Assembly (NCBI GenBank): GCA_009782825.1
Contig: WRII01000015.1
Location: 1-50,427 of the forward strand
From: Peptococcaceae bacterium
Lineage (GTDB): Bacteria > Bacillota > Desulfitobacteriia > Desulfitobacteriales > Syntrophobotulaceae
Length of the DNA stretch: 50,427 nucleotides
Direction: 5' to 3'
In this document: piece by piece, positions 6,358 through 13,118 of the stretch
Numbering within the stretch: position 1 is the stretch's first letter
Layout: each line of letters opens with the position of its first letter
Made by a program: the position numbers and the translations under genes
Notes under the pieces: generated by a model
Told to the model about the DNA's origin: nothing
Seen by the model: only the letters and a program-made list of their open reading frames with translations
The model's database searches: none

Positions 6358-8547
6358 CTACTCCACAAATCCCCTAGCCAACAAAGCAAATACAAAACAC
6401 ATCGCCATGCCCACAACAGTAGGCGCCACCATAGAAACCAGCGTCCACTTCAGGCTCTGCGTTTCCTTTTTGATAGTCAGGCAGGTCGTTGAACAAGGCC
6501 AGTGCATAAGCGAAAACAGCATGACGCTTATGGCCGTCACCCAGGTCCAGCCATGGGCGACAAGCAGCTCCTTCAGTGTGTTCAGGTTATCTATTTCCAA
6601 TATATTTCCTTGAGCCATATAGGCCATAATCATAATCGGAATAACAATCTCATTGGCGGGAAAGCCCAGAATAAAGGCCAGCAAGATGACACCATCCATC
6701 CCCAAAAGCCGCCCGAAAGGATCCAGAAAATCAGAGCACTGCAGGAGCAGGGATTTATCTCCAAGCATTATATTGGCCATAAGCCATATGACAAGTCCGG
6801 CCGGGGCCGCCATACAGACGGCGCGGCCCAAAACAAAGAGCGTTCTGTCAAGGAGTGATCGAATGATAACCTTGCCGATCTGGGGTCTCCGATAAGGCGG
6901 CAGTTCCAAAGTGAAGGAGGAAGGAGTTCCCTTCAAGAGAGTCTTGGAAAGAAACTTGGAAACGACAAATGTCATACATACTCCAAGAACAATCACAGCT
7001 GTCAAAAGCCCCGCCGAGAGAACAGAGCTCCCTATCCCCAAGGTAACCCTTTCCCCCGCCGCGCCCCCCACCGTCATCGTTCCAACAAAAAACATCGATA
7101 TCAGCGCAATAAGCGTAGGAAATCTGCCGTTGCATGGAACAAAGTTGTTCGTCAGGATTGCGATGAGCCTCTCCCGAGGCGAGTCAATAATCCGACACCC
7201 TATCACCCCGGCGGCATTGCAGCCGAAGCCCATGCACATAGTCAGAGCCTGTTTTCCACAGGCACTGCATTTTTTGAACCATTTGTCCAGGTTAAAGGCA
7301 ATACGCGGCAAAAACCCGATATCTTCCAGAAGCGTAAACAACGGAAAGAAGATGGCCATGGGCGGCAGCATCACCGCCACCACCCAAGCCAGCGCTCTAT
7401 AGACCCCTAACACCAGCATTTCCGTAAGAAACTCCGGCGCATGCAGCCATTCAAAAAAGAGGAGCAGGTGATCTTCTATCCAGAATAAAAAATCGCTGAT
7501 GAGTTGAGATGGATAATTGGCTCCCGTGATTGTCAGCCAAAAAATCCCCAGCAATGCTGCAATCATTATGGGGAACGCCGTCCATTTTCCTGTCAGGATG
7601 CGGTCGGCAGTGGACAGTTGGCCGTGGACACCGCTCATATCCTTACCCTGAATCACCGTCTTCCGGTACAAATATTCCGCCGCAAGAATAACCGAGGAGA
7701 CAATATCATCCTGGATGTGCTCTTGGGATATCCCTTGGCTCTTGAGGGCGCCCTTGATATCCCGCAGAATTGCAGCCAGGGTGTCATCCGCGAGGACAGC
7801 GCTGTCCTTGTCACGTTCATTGCCTGTATACTGATATCTATCCACATCCAGACCTTGTTGCAGGAGCATGAGAGAGACCCATCGGCTCTCTATAGCCCTT
7901 GGGCAGGTATCCGCGCAAAGCTCTTGAACTCTGGCTTCCAGAGCAGATATAGCTGCCTCAATATAGTCTGGGTACTGTACACACACGTCAGACCCTTCGC
8001 GAACACCCACGGTTCCACATGAGCTGTCCAGAACTTGCGTTACAGCCTCCATCAGGGCCTCAAGCCCCTTTTTGCTTCTTGCGGCAGTTCCAATCACCGG
8101 GACACCTAGTCTTTGCGAAAGCTCCTGGAGCTTGATATGAATTTTTTTCTTTTTCGCTTCATCCAGCAAATTCACACAAACAACCACACGAGACGTAATC
8201 TCCAAGGTTTGCAGAACAAGATTCAAGCTTCTCTCCAAACATGTGGCATCACATACCACGATGACCGCGTCAGGGCTGCCACAACAGATAAAATCGCGCG
8301 CCACCTCTTCCTCGGCGGAATGGGCCATTAAAGAATAGCATCCTGGCAGATCCATGATCATATATCTTTTTTTCTTATATGTACAATATCCTTGCATCTG
8401 GGTTACAGTTTTTCCCGGCCAATTACCTGTATGCTGCCGCAATCCCGTCAGCGCGTTGAAAACAGTGCTCTTGCCCACATTGGGATTGCCCGCCAGCGCG
8501 ATAACTTTGTCAATGGCATTATTGTTAACATTATCATTCCTTCCCAT
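6358..8547 (-). CDS. feoB: ferrous iron transport protein B
   Basis: About 729 residues. The N-terminal G domain has G1 GNPNVGKST (20-28), G3 DLPG (66-69) and G4 NLLD (126-129). It is followed by a helical spacer and a polytopic membrane domain with the two Gate regions (MLPPMAIFFPLFTLLEDIGF and CMGFGCNAAGVIGCRI). It moves Fe2+ across the cytoplasmic membrane, using its GTPase switch. The open frame extends to 8688, but the ATG at 8547 has an AAGGGGGG site and gives the normal N-terminus. It follows feoA by 26 bp, forming feoAB; no feoC is seen. Confidence 0.95.
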   Translation of the reverse strand: MGRNDNVNNNAIDKVIALAGNPNVGKSTVFNALTGLRQHTGNWPGKTVTQMQGYCTYKKKRYMIMDLPGCYSLMAHSAEEEVARDFICCGSPDAVIVVCDATCLERSLNLVLQTLEITSRVVVCVNLLDEAKKKKIHIKLQELSQRLGVPVIGTAARSKKGLEALMEAVTQVLDSSCGTVGVREGSDVCVQYPDYIEAAISALEARVQELCADTCPRAIESRWVSLMLLQQGLDVDRYQYTGNERDKDSAVLADDTLAAILRDIKGALKSQGISQEHIQDDIVSSVILAAEYLYRKTVIQGKDMSGVHGQLSTADRILTGKWTAFPIMIAALLGIFWLTITGANYPSQLISDFLFWIEDHLLLFFEWLHAPEFLTEMLVLGVYRALAWVVAVMLPPMAIFFPLFTLLEDIGFLPRIAFNLDKWFKKCSACGKQALTMCMGFGCNAAGVIGCRIIDSPRERLIAILTNNFVPCNGRFPTLIALISMFFVGTMTVGGAAGERVTLGIGSSVLSAGLLTAVIVLGVCMTFVVSKFLSKTLLKGTPSSFTLELPPYRRPQIGKVIIRSLLDRTLFVLGRAVCMAAPAGLVIWLMANIMLGDKSLLLQCSDFLDPFGRLLGMDGVILLAFILGFPANEIVIPIMIMAYMAQGNILEIDNLNTLKELLVAHGWTWVTAISVMLFSLMHWPCSTTCLTIKKETQSLKWTLVSMVAPTVVGMAMCFVFALLARGFVE

Positions 8548-8573
8548 AGGCGCCCCCCTTTCTCCCGTCCGAC

Positions 8574-8834
8574 TCACCCCTGTTCCCACTGAACGCGAAC
8601 CCGGGATGAGTCCTCGGCACGAAGCGCAATAACAGCCCCACGTATGCCAAAAGCTTTGGGATCCCCCAGGGGACTCTTGCAGACGCAAACCACCTCCGTG
8701 CCCTCAATCAAGCCGAGGTCTTGAAGCCGGCGACGCATACTGTCTCCGGAATGAGCCTGTTTATTGGAGTCAATCCCCACAACCACACCTTGATGCCCCT
8801 GTTTCAGCTCCGTTAATGTCCCTATATGCCGCAT
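8574..8834 (-). CDS. feoA: ferrous iron transport protein A
   Basis: An 86-residue SH3-like FeoA protein: L-G-x-G-x-V-x-x-I near the start, MRRRLQDLGLIEGTEV in the middle, and a C-terminal GAVIALRAEDSSRVRV. It is the small cytoplasmic partner of FeoB. An AAAGGGAAG site precedes the ATG. The upstream region contains a stub of a DtxR-family regulator gene, the class that usually controls feo in Firmicutes; no clear Fur or DtxR box could be named. Confidence 0.92.
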   Translation of the reverse strand: MRHIGTLTELKQGHQGVVVGIDSNKQAHSGDSMRRRLQDLGLIEGTEVVCVCKSPLGDPKAFGIRGAVIALRAEDSSRVRVQWEQG

Positions 8835-8898
8835 AGATTCACTTCCCTTTTAATAAAGTTAGAGAGAGGAAACTTTTTCTCCAACACTAATCTATGCA

Positions 8899-8986
8899 GA
8901 CACTTATAGATCTGTTATTCTTTGGGAGAGTGTATCCTGTTTAATGTTTAATTTAACACGAGCGAATTCTACACTCTTAAAGGATA
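8899..8986 (+). pseudogene. 5' stub of a DtxR-family regulator gene
   Basis: This matches 13081-13156, the ribosome site and first codons of the intact DtxR-family gene (tagat-tgttattctt-gggagagtgtatc, then cgaatt-tacac-cttaaaggata). The start codon has become CTG, an insertion of about 11 bases is present, and similarity stops at 8986. It sits divergently upstream of feoA and overlaps the last codons of the methyltransferase gene on the other strand. Confidence 0.7.
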
Positions 8987-9679
8987 AATTACAAAAATAC
9001 CAACGTCCTTGGGATTGGGCAGGTAGATCGGAAACTCGTCCTGCTTGGTACGTTCGGCGTTTTCATGCAAAAAATCGTTGACCTCCTTATCGGTTGCCTC
9101 AGGGGCATTGTAAAGTACAAATTGCTCAGCATCCTGCCAAGACCGCAGCGGCTGACCAAATTCAATAGTGTCGGTAACCAGCTCATACCGATACCCTTGG
9201 TCTGAGAGTTCCTGTTGTACAATGGGAATCGTCTTTTTAACTGTTTTGCGGTGACTTCCCGGATAAAGATTCCCCTTGTTTTCAGCATTGACAACGCGCA
9301 CGAGTCTGCGGCAGCAAAGCCGGTAAGAGTCCTCCATCCCGCTCCCGGAACCCCCAAAAAAACTCATAAGAACCACATCGAAAAGGCCCTTCACCTCTGT
9401 TGCGTCCGTGCAGCGGGCATGAAGATTCTGAAATCCTGAAAGGATCACATCGCGCTGAAGCTTCACGATCACTTTTTCGTCAACATCGACCGCGGTAAGG
9501 CTTGATACATGAGGGGCAAGCTCCAGATCAAGCCGGCCAAGCCCACACCCGATGTCACAAAGCGTGTCATCCGCCTCCAGGTACGGAACAATCCGCATGG
9601 CCAATTGGTGATGGAAGCCGGTATAGGCGCTGGCATCCAAAAACCATTGGATACTTTGCTCATTCCACAAAAAGCGCAT
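8969..9679 (-). CDS. class I SAM-dependent methyltransferase
   Basis: A 236-residue protein with SAM motif I CDIGCGLGRLDL (41-52) and acidic motif II LTAVDVDE. There is no membrane segment. The substrate is unknown. The start is the ATG at 9679 with a GAGGTGAT site; the frame also has an in-frame GTG within that site. The final codons (VIYPLRV) lie in the dtxR stub, so the C-terminus was probably rewritten by that recombination. It follows a 37-residue ORF and a MoeA-like remnant on the same strand, so it may have belonged to the molybdenum/metal locus. Confidence 0.75.
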   Translation of the reverse strand: MRFLWNEQSIQWFLDASAYTGFHHQLAMRIVPYLEADDTLCDIGCGLGRLDLELAPHVSSLTAVDVDEKVIVKLQRDVILSGFQNLHARCTDATEVKGLFDVVLMSFFGGSGSGMEDSYRLCCRRLVRVVNAENKGNLYPGSHRKTVKKTIPIVQQELSDQGYRYELVTDTIEFGQPLRSWQDAEQFVLYNAPEATDKEVNDFLHENAERTKQDEFPIYLPNPKDVGIFVIYPLRV

Positions 9680-9714
9680 GGGGATCACCTCACGTTATTT
9701 CCCGATAGGGTTTA

Positions 9715-9828
9715 CTATTCTTGAAAAGTCGATTTGCTCATGAGCTGTTTTGCCTGGTGATATTTCTTACGCAAAACCTCTTCGGGTGCAATAACTTTAA
9801 GTTTTTTCCACAGAAAAATGCTCATCAT
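9715..9828 (-). CDS. 37-residue small basic protein
   Basis: It begins MMSIFLWKKLKVIAPEEVLR and ends SKSTFQE. The CGGAGGAATAACG upstream gives a strong ribosome site, partly formed by the end of the preceding MoeA-like frame, and spacing is right for translational coupling. The methyltransferase follows 35 bp later. It is not recognised as any family and is rich in Lys and Gln. The good ribosome site and packed position favour a real gene. Confidence 0.45.
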   Translation of the reverse strand: MMSIFLWKKLKVIAPEEVLRKKYHQAKQLMSKSTFQE

Positions 9829-9830
9829 CG

Positions 9831-10139
9831 TTATTCCTCCGGAATATATGTCCGCGCGCAAAGCAGCTCCACTTCCACCTCATCTCCCGGTTTGTAACCG
9901 CTGCCCATGGGCCTGTAGAAGTTTCCGTTGACAGAATTCACAGCCTGCGCCAGCGTGCAGCCAGGCCCCATTCCTGCTGAAGCATGATATCCATCCGTTT
10001 TTTTTATAATAGTCACGCGTTCGCAAAAATCCACTTCATGTCTGGTAAGCCGAACGGTCGCTCGAGGAACCGGATGCCTTAATTGGGCACGTCCGGGTCT
10101 GAGGGGGACAGAAATAGTATCGAATACTGGAGAGGAGAA
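9831..10139 (-). pseudogene. C-terminal fragment of a MoeA-like molybdopterin protein
   Basis: An open frame of about 102 residues with no proper start. It reads RATVRLTRHEVDF..RVTIIKKTDGYHASAGMG..NGNFYRPMGSGYKPGDEVEVELL. The order of an RLTR strand, a basic strand with DG, a glycine-rich turn and GDEVEVEL resembles MoeA domain IV. An annotation tool would start it at the ATG or GTG near 10034 (67 residues). The upstream end joins abruptly to the permease fragment. I infer a 5'-deleted gene for molybdenum cofactor synthesis; the resemblance is moderate. Confidence 0.45.
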
Positions 10140-10217
10140 CTATTATGTCTACCCACATAAAAATTGCGATTTACGGAAAGCCAGAACCGGGCCGGCTGCT
10201 GAGACCGCAATGTTGAC

Positions 10218-10523
10218 CTACATAGCCAATGCCGCCCCGAACCCTGCACCTGAACTAACTCCAAGCAAATCCGGCGAAGCCATCGGATTTTTACATAAAG
10301 TCTGATAGGCTGCACCAAACAAAGACAGAGCGCCTCCGGCCAAAATCGCCAACATGATACGGGGAAGCTGTACATCAAAGATGACCGTTTGGAGGGTATC
10401 TTCCCAATATGGCACAATGTTCAAAATTGGGGACAGCAAAATATCAAGCAGCTCTTTAGTCGGAATACTGAACCGTCCGACAGAGAATGAAAACAAGAAT
10501 AAAATGATAAGCAGGACCGACAT
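10218..10523 (-). pseudogene. truncated FecCD-type ABC permease fragment
   Basis: 101 residues against about 330 for the family. The segment has LPRIMLAILAGGALSLFGAAYQ and then TLCKNPMASPDLLGVSSGAG, which are hallmark FecCD/BtuC sequences. It stops after GFGAALAM. No ribosome site precedes the ATG, and the frame runs back in phase to the modA stop, so the N-terminus is cut too. FecCD-type permeases serve iron-siderophore, B12 and also MolBC-type molybdate import. With modA, mop and ModE around, a molybdate system is likely, but an iron system cannot be excluded. Confidence 0.75.
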
Positions 10524-10535
10524 AAATTTGGATGT

Positions 10536-11369
10536 CTATACCTTAGAAAACCCAACCTTTTCAAATACTGCCATAGCCTCGTCGGTTTTCAGATAATCCA
10601 AAAACGCTCCGGCGGCTTCCTTCTTTGTGCTTGCTTTGAGTACGGCGGCGGGATAAATGACTTGGCCACACATGTCTGTAGTTGCATAATCCACAATAGT
10701 AAGGTTTGCGCTGAATGCGTCCGTGCAATAGATCACGCCGCAGTCCACGCTGGCTTCAGATACTTGTGTGGTGACTTCTTTAACATTCGTACCATAGGTT
10801 AAGTGCCCCGATGACGCAAGTTCCTTTTCATCTAATTTAAAATATTCCAGAATTTTTTGGGTGTATTGCCCGACAGGGACATCGCTGTTTCCCATAGCCA
10901 TTAAAATGGTTCCGTTGGAAAGCGCGTCTGACATATCACTAAAGCTCTTAATGTTTTTCGGATTTCCGTTTGGAACGGCTAATGTAACGCGATTCTCCAG
11001 CAAGTTGATTCGGGTTGTTTTCTCAACAAAATCCAGTTTCTCAGTGTTAACAGTATCTGGGGCTGTGATGTCAAGCTGATCCATCTGCTTTTGTCCTGCC
11101 GAAATGAACACATCGCATTCCGCACCTTCTTGAATCTGAGTTTTCAGCGTCCCAGATGAATCAAAATTAAAAGTGAGTTTGACATTTGGCTCCACTTTGG
11201 CATACAGATCAGCAATTTCTTCAAGGGTTTCCGTCATAGATGCCGCGGCAAAAATAGTCAATTCGGTTTGTCCCACATTTTTGTCATCAGCGTTTTCGGA
11301 CGAAGTTCCACAGGCTGTTGCGCCTAGAGCCATAAACAGTGCAAGCGCGACAATGAGGAGTTTCTTCAT
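10536..11369 (-). CDS. modA: molybdate/tungstate-binding lipoprotein
   Basis: 277 residues. Signal peptide with lipobox LGATAC (Cys20). The mature part begins LTIFAAASMTETLEEI, the ModA signature, and continues with FDSSGTLKTQIQEGA and DVFISAG. It binds the oxyanion outside the membrane and hands it to a permease. No modB follows: 12 bp beyond the stop lies only a broken FecCD fragment, so this binding protein has no visible intact partner here. The upstream region has two CGATAT-N12-ATATCG repeats and a duplicated -35-like stretch. A decayed second copy sits at 5493-5616. Confidence 0.93.
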   Translation of the reverse strand: MKKLLIVALALFMALGATACGTSSENADDKNVGQTELTIFAAASMTETLEEIADLYAKVEPNVKLTFNFDSSGTLKTQIQEGAECDVFISAGQKQMDQLDITAPDTVNTEKLDFVEKTTRINLLENRVTLAVPNGNPKNIKSFSDMSDALSNGTILMAMGNSDVPVGQYTQKILEYFKLDEKELASSGHLTYGTNVKEVTTQVSEASVDCGVIYCTDAFSANLTIVDYATTDMCGQVIYPAAVLKASTKKEAAGAFLDYLKTDEAMAVFEKVGFSKV

Positions 11370-11414
11370 TCTGATCTTCCTTTCTTTTTGCTTGCTTTAC
11401 GCAAGAATATATTT

Positions 11415-11438
11415 CGATATAAATTTCAATGGATATCG
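11415..11438. promoter_or_regulatory. inverted repeat CGATAT-N12-ATATCG, site 1 (modA upstream)
   Basis: Perfect six-base arms with exactly 12 bases between, 46 bp before the modA ATG. The same arms and spacing recur at 11471, 12241 and 12422. Total length and TATA-like arms resemble ModE operators; repression of modA by the ModE-type protein at 12751 is inferred. Confidence 0.65.
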
Positions 11439-11470
11439 GATCGCAAAAATAAACTCGATAACATACTTTC

Positions 11471-11494
11471 CGATATCTTTCTCATTAAATATCG
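11471..11494. promoter_or_regulatory. inverted repeat CGATAT-N12-ATATCG, site 2 (modA upstream)
   Basis: Second site in front of modA, its start 56 bp from that of site 1 (about five helix turns). It lies just downstream, on the minus strand, of AT-rich promoter-like sequence (TTGACT...ATTATACTTAAG). Confidence 0.65.
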
Positions 11495-11533
11495 ACACCA
11501 TGAATATAGCATATCTTAAGTATAATATCAATA

Positions 11534-11567
11534 GTCAAATGAAATTATGTGTCAAATGAAATTATGT
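11534..11567. repeat. 17-bp tandem duplication carrying -35-like boxes
   Basis: The unit gtcaaatgaaattatgt occurs twice in a row. On the minus strand each unit ends in TTTGAC, so the duplication doubles the -35-like hexamer upstream of modA. It may have changed promoter strength or may be neutral. Confidence 0.55.
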
Positions 11568-11595
11568 GCAACTCAAACCCAGTGGTGCAGTGGTG

Positions 11596-11805
11596 CTAAT
11601 CAACGCCTACCATTACAGAAGTGGCCTTTATGATCGCATAAGCTTCTTTGCCGGCATGAAGTCCTAATTCCCTGATCGCGTTCATGCTAATCGTAGAGCT
11701 AATTATGTTTCCGCCTCCGATGTCTATTGTTACAATTCCATTGACGGCGCCTTCTTGAATGTTTGTAATCTTTCCCTTGAGCTGGTTTCTCGCGCTCAAC
11801 TTCAT
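11596..11805 (-). CDS. mop: molbindin (Mop/TOBE domain) protein
   Basis: A 69-residue single Mop domain. MKLSARNQLKGKITNIQEG, VNGIVTIDIGGG and GKEAYAIIKATSVMVG follow the molbindin pattern closely. Such proteins oligomerise and bind molybdate or tungstate in the cytoplasm for storage or homeostasis. The start is the ATG at 11805 with AAGGAG eight bases upstream, not the longer frame to 11823. It sits between the decayed ATPase and the modA operators. Confidence 0.93.
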   Translation of the reverse strand: MKLSARNQLKGKITNIQEGAVNGIVTIDIGGGNIISSTISMNAIRELGLHAGKEAYAIIKATSVMVGVD

Positions 11806-11835
11806 TATATCAACTCCTTGCAATTCATTTTTGTT

Positions 11836-11982
11836 CTATGAATAGAAATGTCCATATATATTAATTTCATACATCTTTCCTGTCATCAAATCCACGTGAA
11901 TCCACATGGCTTCTTCCAGATACATTGGACAGCTCCTGTCACATTGGATCACAGCTGCAATTTTAGATAGCTTCTTTTTCAA
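11836..11982 (-). CDS. 48-residue small protein, probable TTG start
   Basis: From TTG 11982, behind GAGGGAG, the frame reads (M)KKKLSKIAAVIQCDRSCPMY and ends EINIYGHFYS. The start overlaps the end of the ATPase remnant by 20 bases, as in coupled genes. It has a CxxxC pair (CDRSC) and is otherwise unrecognised. A longer frame exists to 12057 but lacks a ribosome site. Its place between an ABC ATPase and mop suggests a link to oxyanion metabolism; no function is claimed. Confidence 0.4.
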   Translation of the reverse strand: MKKKLSKIAAVIQCDRSCPMYLEEAMWIHVDLMTGKMYEINIYGHFYS

Positions 11983-12214
11983 ATTCTCCCTCTCTTCTTT
12001 TTGATATAATAGGAACACATGTTTGTGCATGAATAAATCCATTCTCATATGGAACATCCAACGTTCCTACTCCGACCTCAGTGTTGTAAAGCGTTGTCAG
12101 GTTCTCGCTGCTCAACAAATTGTGCGGGTCACCGTAACCCAGGATATTTCCTTCCTTTAGAAGCATAATTCGGTTTTTCTTGTACCAGAAGGACAATTTC
12201 TGAACTGTGAGCAT
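11963..12214 (-). pseudogene. ABC transporter ATPase with internal deletion
   Basis: 83 residues. The first 16 (MLTVQKLSFWYKKNRI) are the start of a FecE/ModC-like ATPase. They join directly to MLLKEGNILGYGDPHNLLSS and ENLTTLYNTEVGV, the end of such a protein. Walker A, the LSGGQ signature, Walker B and the H-loop (about 170 residues) are missing, so it cannot hydrolyse ATP. It still has a good AAGGAG start site and lies 26 bp behind a CGATAT operator. It is the natural partner of the FecCD permease fragment at 10218. Confidence 0.8.
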
Positions 12215-12240
12215 CTTTTCACTCCTTAAGGGTCGTACTC

Positions 12241-12264
12241 CGATATATCAATATTTACATATCG
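12241..12264. promoter_or_regulatory. inverted repeat CGATAT-N12-ATATCG, site 3
   Basis: Perfect arms with 12-base spacer, 26 bp before the ATG of the ATPase remnant. At that distance it would act on initiation of transcription or on the leader. Confidence 0.65.
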
Positions 12265-12289
12265 GAAGTCAAAGTCGAATCCGGCCAGC

Positions 12290-12436
12290 AACCCTTGGGT
12301 GGTCCAGTACTGACCGGATTCAGTACGCCATGCCAAAGCTTTCGATCCTCCCGGCGAAGCCAAACCCGATATAAAGCTAATTACGGAAGTGGCGAAGAGG
12401 CTTGGGACAGGGCACTCCTTCCGATATAATCTGCTG
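12290..12436 (+). pseudogene. remnant of a molybdopterin oxidoreductase
   Basis: Plus-strand translation gives NPWVVQY, a stop, then AKAFDPPGEAKPDIKLITEV and AKRLGTGHSF. The run PPGEAKPD followed by a helix ending in AKRLG is typical of the large subunit of formate dehydrogenase, thiosulfate reductase and related DMSO-reductase family enzymes. About 45 residues remain, with an in-frame TGA. It would have been a molybdenum or tungsten enzyme gene beside its metal-uptake genes. The opposite-strand open frame 12226-12453 is taken as a shadow. Confidence 0.5.
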
Positions 12437-12445
12437 CATATATCG
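12422..12445. promoter_or_regulatory. inverted repeat CGATAT-N12-ATATCG, site 4
   Basis: Perfect arms, 12-base spacer. It lies 12 bp downstream of the -10 of the minus-strand promoter at 12458-12486, i.e. across the expected start of transcription, the classic place for a repressor. Confidence 0.7.
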
Positions 12446-12457
12446 GAGGTCATTATT

Positions 12458-12486
12458 AAAGTATCATATCAATAATGAAATGTCAA
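12458..12486 (-). promoter_or_regulatory. sigma-A-type promoter of the decayed uptake operon
   Basis: Minus strand: TTGACA, 17 bases, TACTTT. The following sequence ATTGATAT-ATACTT also occurs upstream of modA, so the two promoters may be related by duplication. What it now transcribes is remnant sequence and then the deleted ATPase gene and mop. Confidence 0.55.
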
Positions 12487-12571
12487 TAGGATATTGTAGT
12501 GGTGAGTAGTAGTGAGTAGTAGTGAAGTCTTGAACTCGCCTTGTCTTTCTTGGAGTTCTCAGGTATATTTA

Positions 12572-12731
12572 AGGGGCTGTAACTAAATAAGTTTGACATT
12601 AGGCCGCCGGATTTTTGTCGACAGGCAAGGCGAAAATCCGCAGGCAACCTGGAAGGTTTTCAAGGATTTTCAACGAAGCATGGCGGCAAAAAGACAAGGA
12701 ATAATGTCAAAGTTATTTAGTTACAGTCCCT
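12572..12731. mobile_element. MITE-like element with 30-bp terminal inverted repeats
   Basis: Arms 12572-12601 and 12702-12731 (starting AGGG-CTGTAACTAAATAA) match at 28 of 30 positions. The 100-bp interior has no open frame and contains its own CGGATTTT...AAAATCCG inverted repeat. Size and structure fit a non-autonomous transposable element. Flanks are TA-rich and a target duplication longer than TA is not clear. It lies 19 bp before the ModE-type start codon and may supply its leader. Confidence 0.7.
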
Positions 12732-12750
12732 AAATTAGGAGGTGAGGGCA

Positions 12751-13080
12751 ATGTTTGTTGTGACGCGGTTAAGAATTGGCAAGAATCGTCCTTTCTTTTC
12801 AGTGGGATCTGTGGAGCTCCTTGAGAAAATCGAACACTATACTTCCATAAAGAAAGCAACCGAAGCTATGAAAATGTCCTACACCAAGGCCTTGAAAATG
12901 CTTCGCTCTATGGAAAAGGAATTTGGATTTCCTCTGGTCATCTCGGAAAAAGGCGGAAATGACCGCGGAATGACAAAACTAACCGAAAAAGGCAAGCAGG
13001 TACTCACAACCTATCAGGAAATAAGCGCCGACATTTCCGCATACGCAGAAAAGCTGGTGGAGGAACGATTTAATTTTTGA
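12751..13080 (+). CDS. ModE N-terminal-type winged-helix regulator (stand-alone)
   Basis: 109 residues forming only the LysR-like winged-helix domain of ModE: FFSVGSVELLEKIEHYTSIK, KATEAMKMSYTKALKMLRSM and then EKGGNDRGMTKLTEKGKQVL. The molybdate-binding TOBE domains of full ModE are absent; the separate mop-encoded molbindin nearby might supply that function, which is speculative. Start: ATG 12751 behind AGGAGGTGA; the in-frame GTG at 12742 is part of that site. It is the best candidate to bind the four CGATAT repeats. The dtxR-type gene follows after 38 bp. Confidence 0.85.
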   Translation: MFVVTRLRIGKNRPFFSVGSVELLEKIEHYTSIKKATEAMKMSYTKALKMLRSMEKEFGFPLVISEKGGNDRGMTKLTEKGKQVLTTYQEISADISAYAEKLVEERFNF

Positions 13081-13118
13081 GCACTGTATAGATTTGTTAT
13101 TCTTCGGGAGAGTGTATC

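Noticed and set aside
8548-8688. 47-residue N-terminal extension of FeoB
   Set aside because: It overlaps feoA, lacks a start site and is not FeoB-like; ATG 8547 has a strong site.
12226-12453. 75-residue minus-strand open frame in front of the ATPase remnant
   Set aside because: No ribosome site, no recognisable motif, and the opposite strand gives a clear molybdopterin-oxidoreductase-like trace; it also runs through two operator palindromes.
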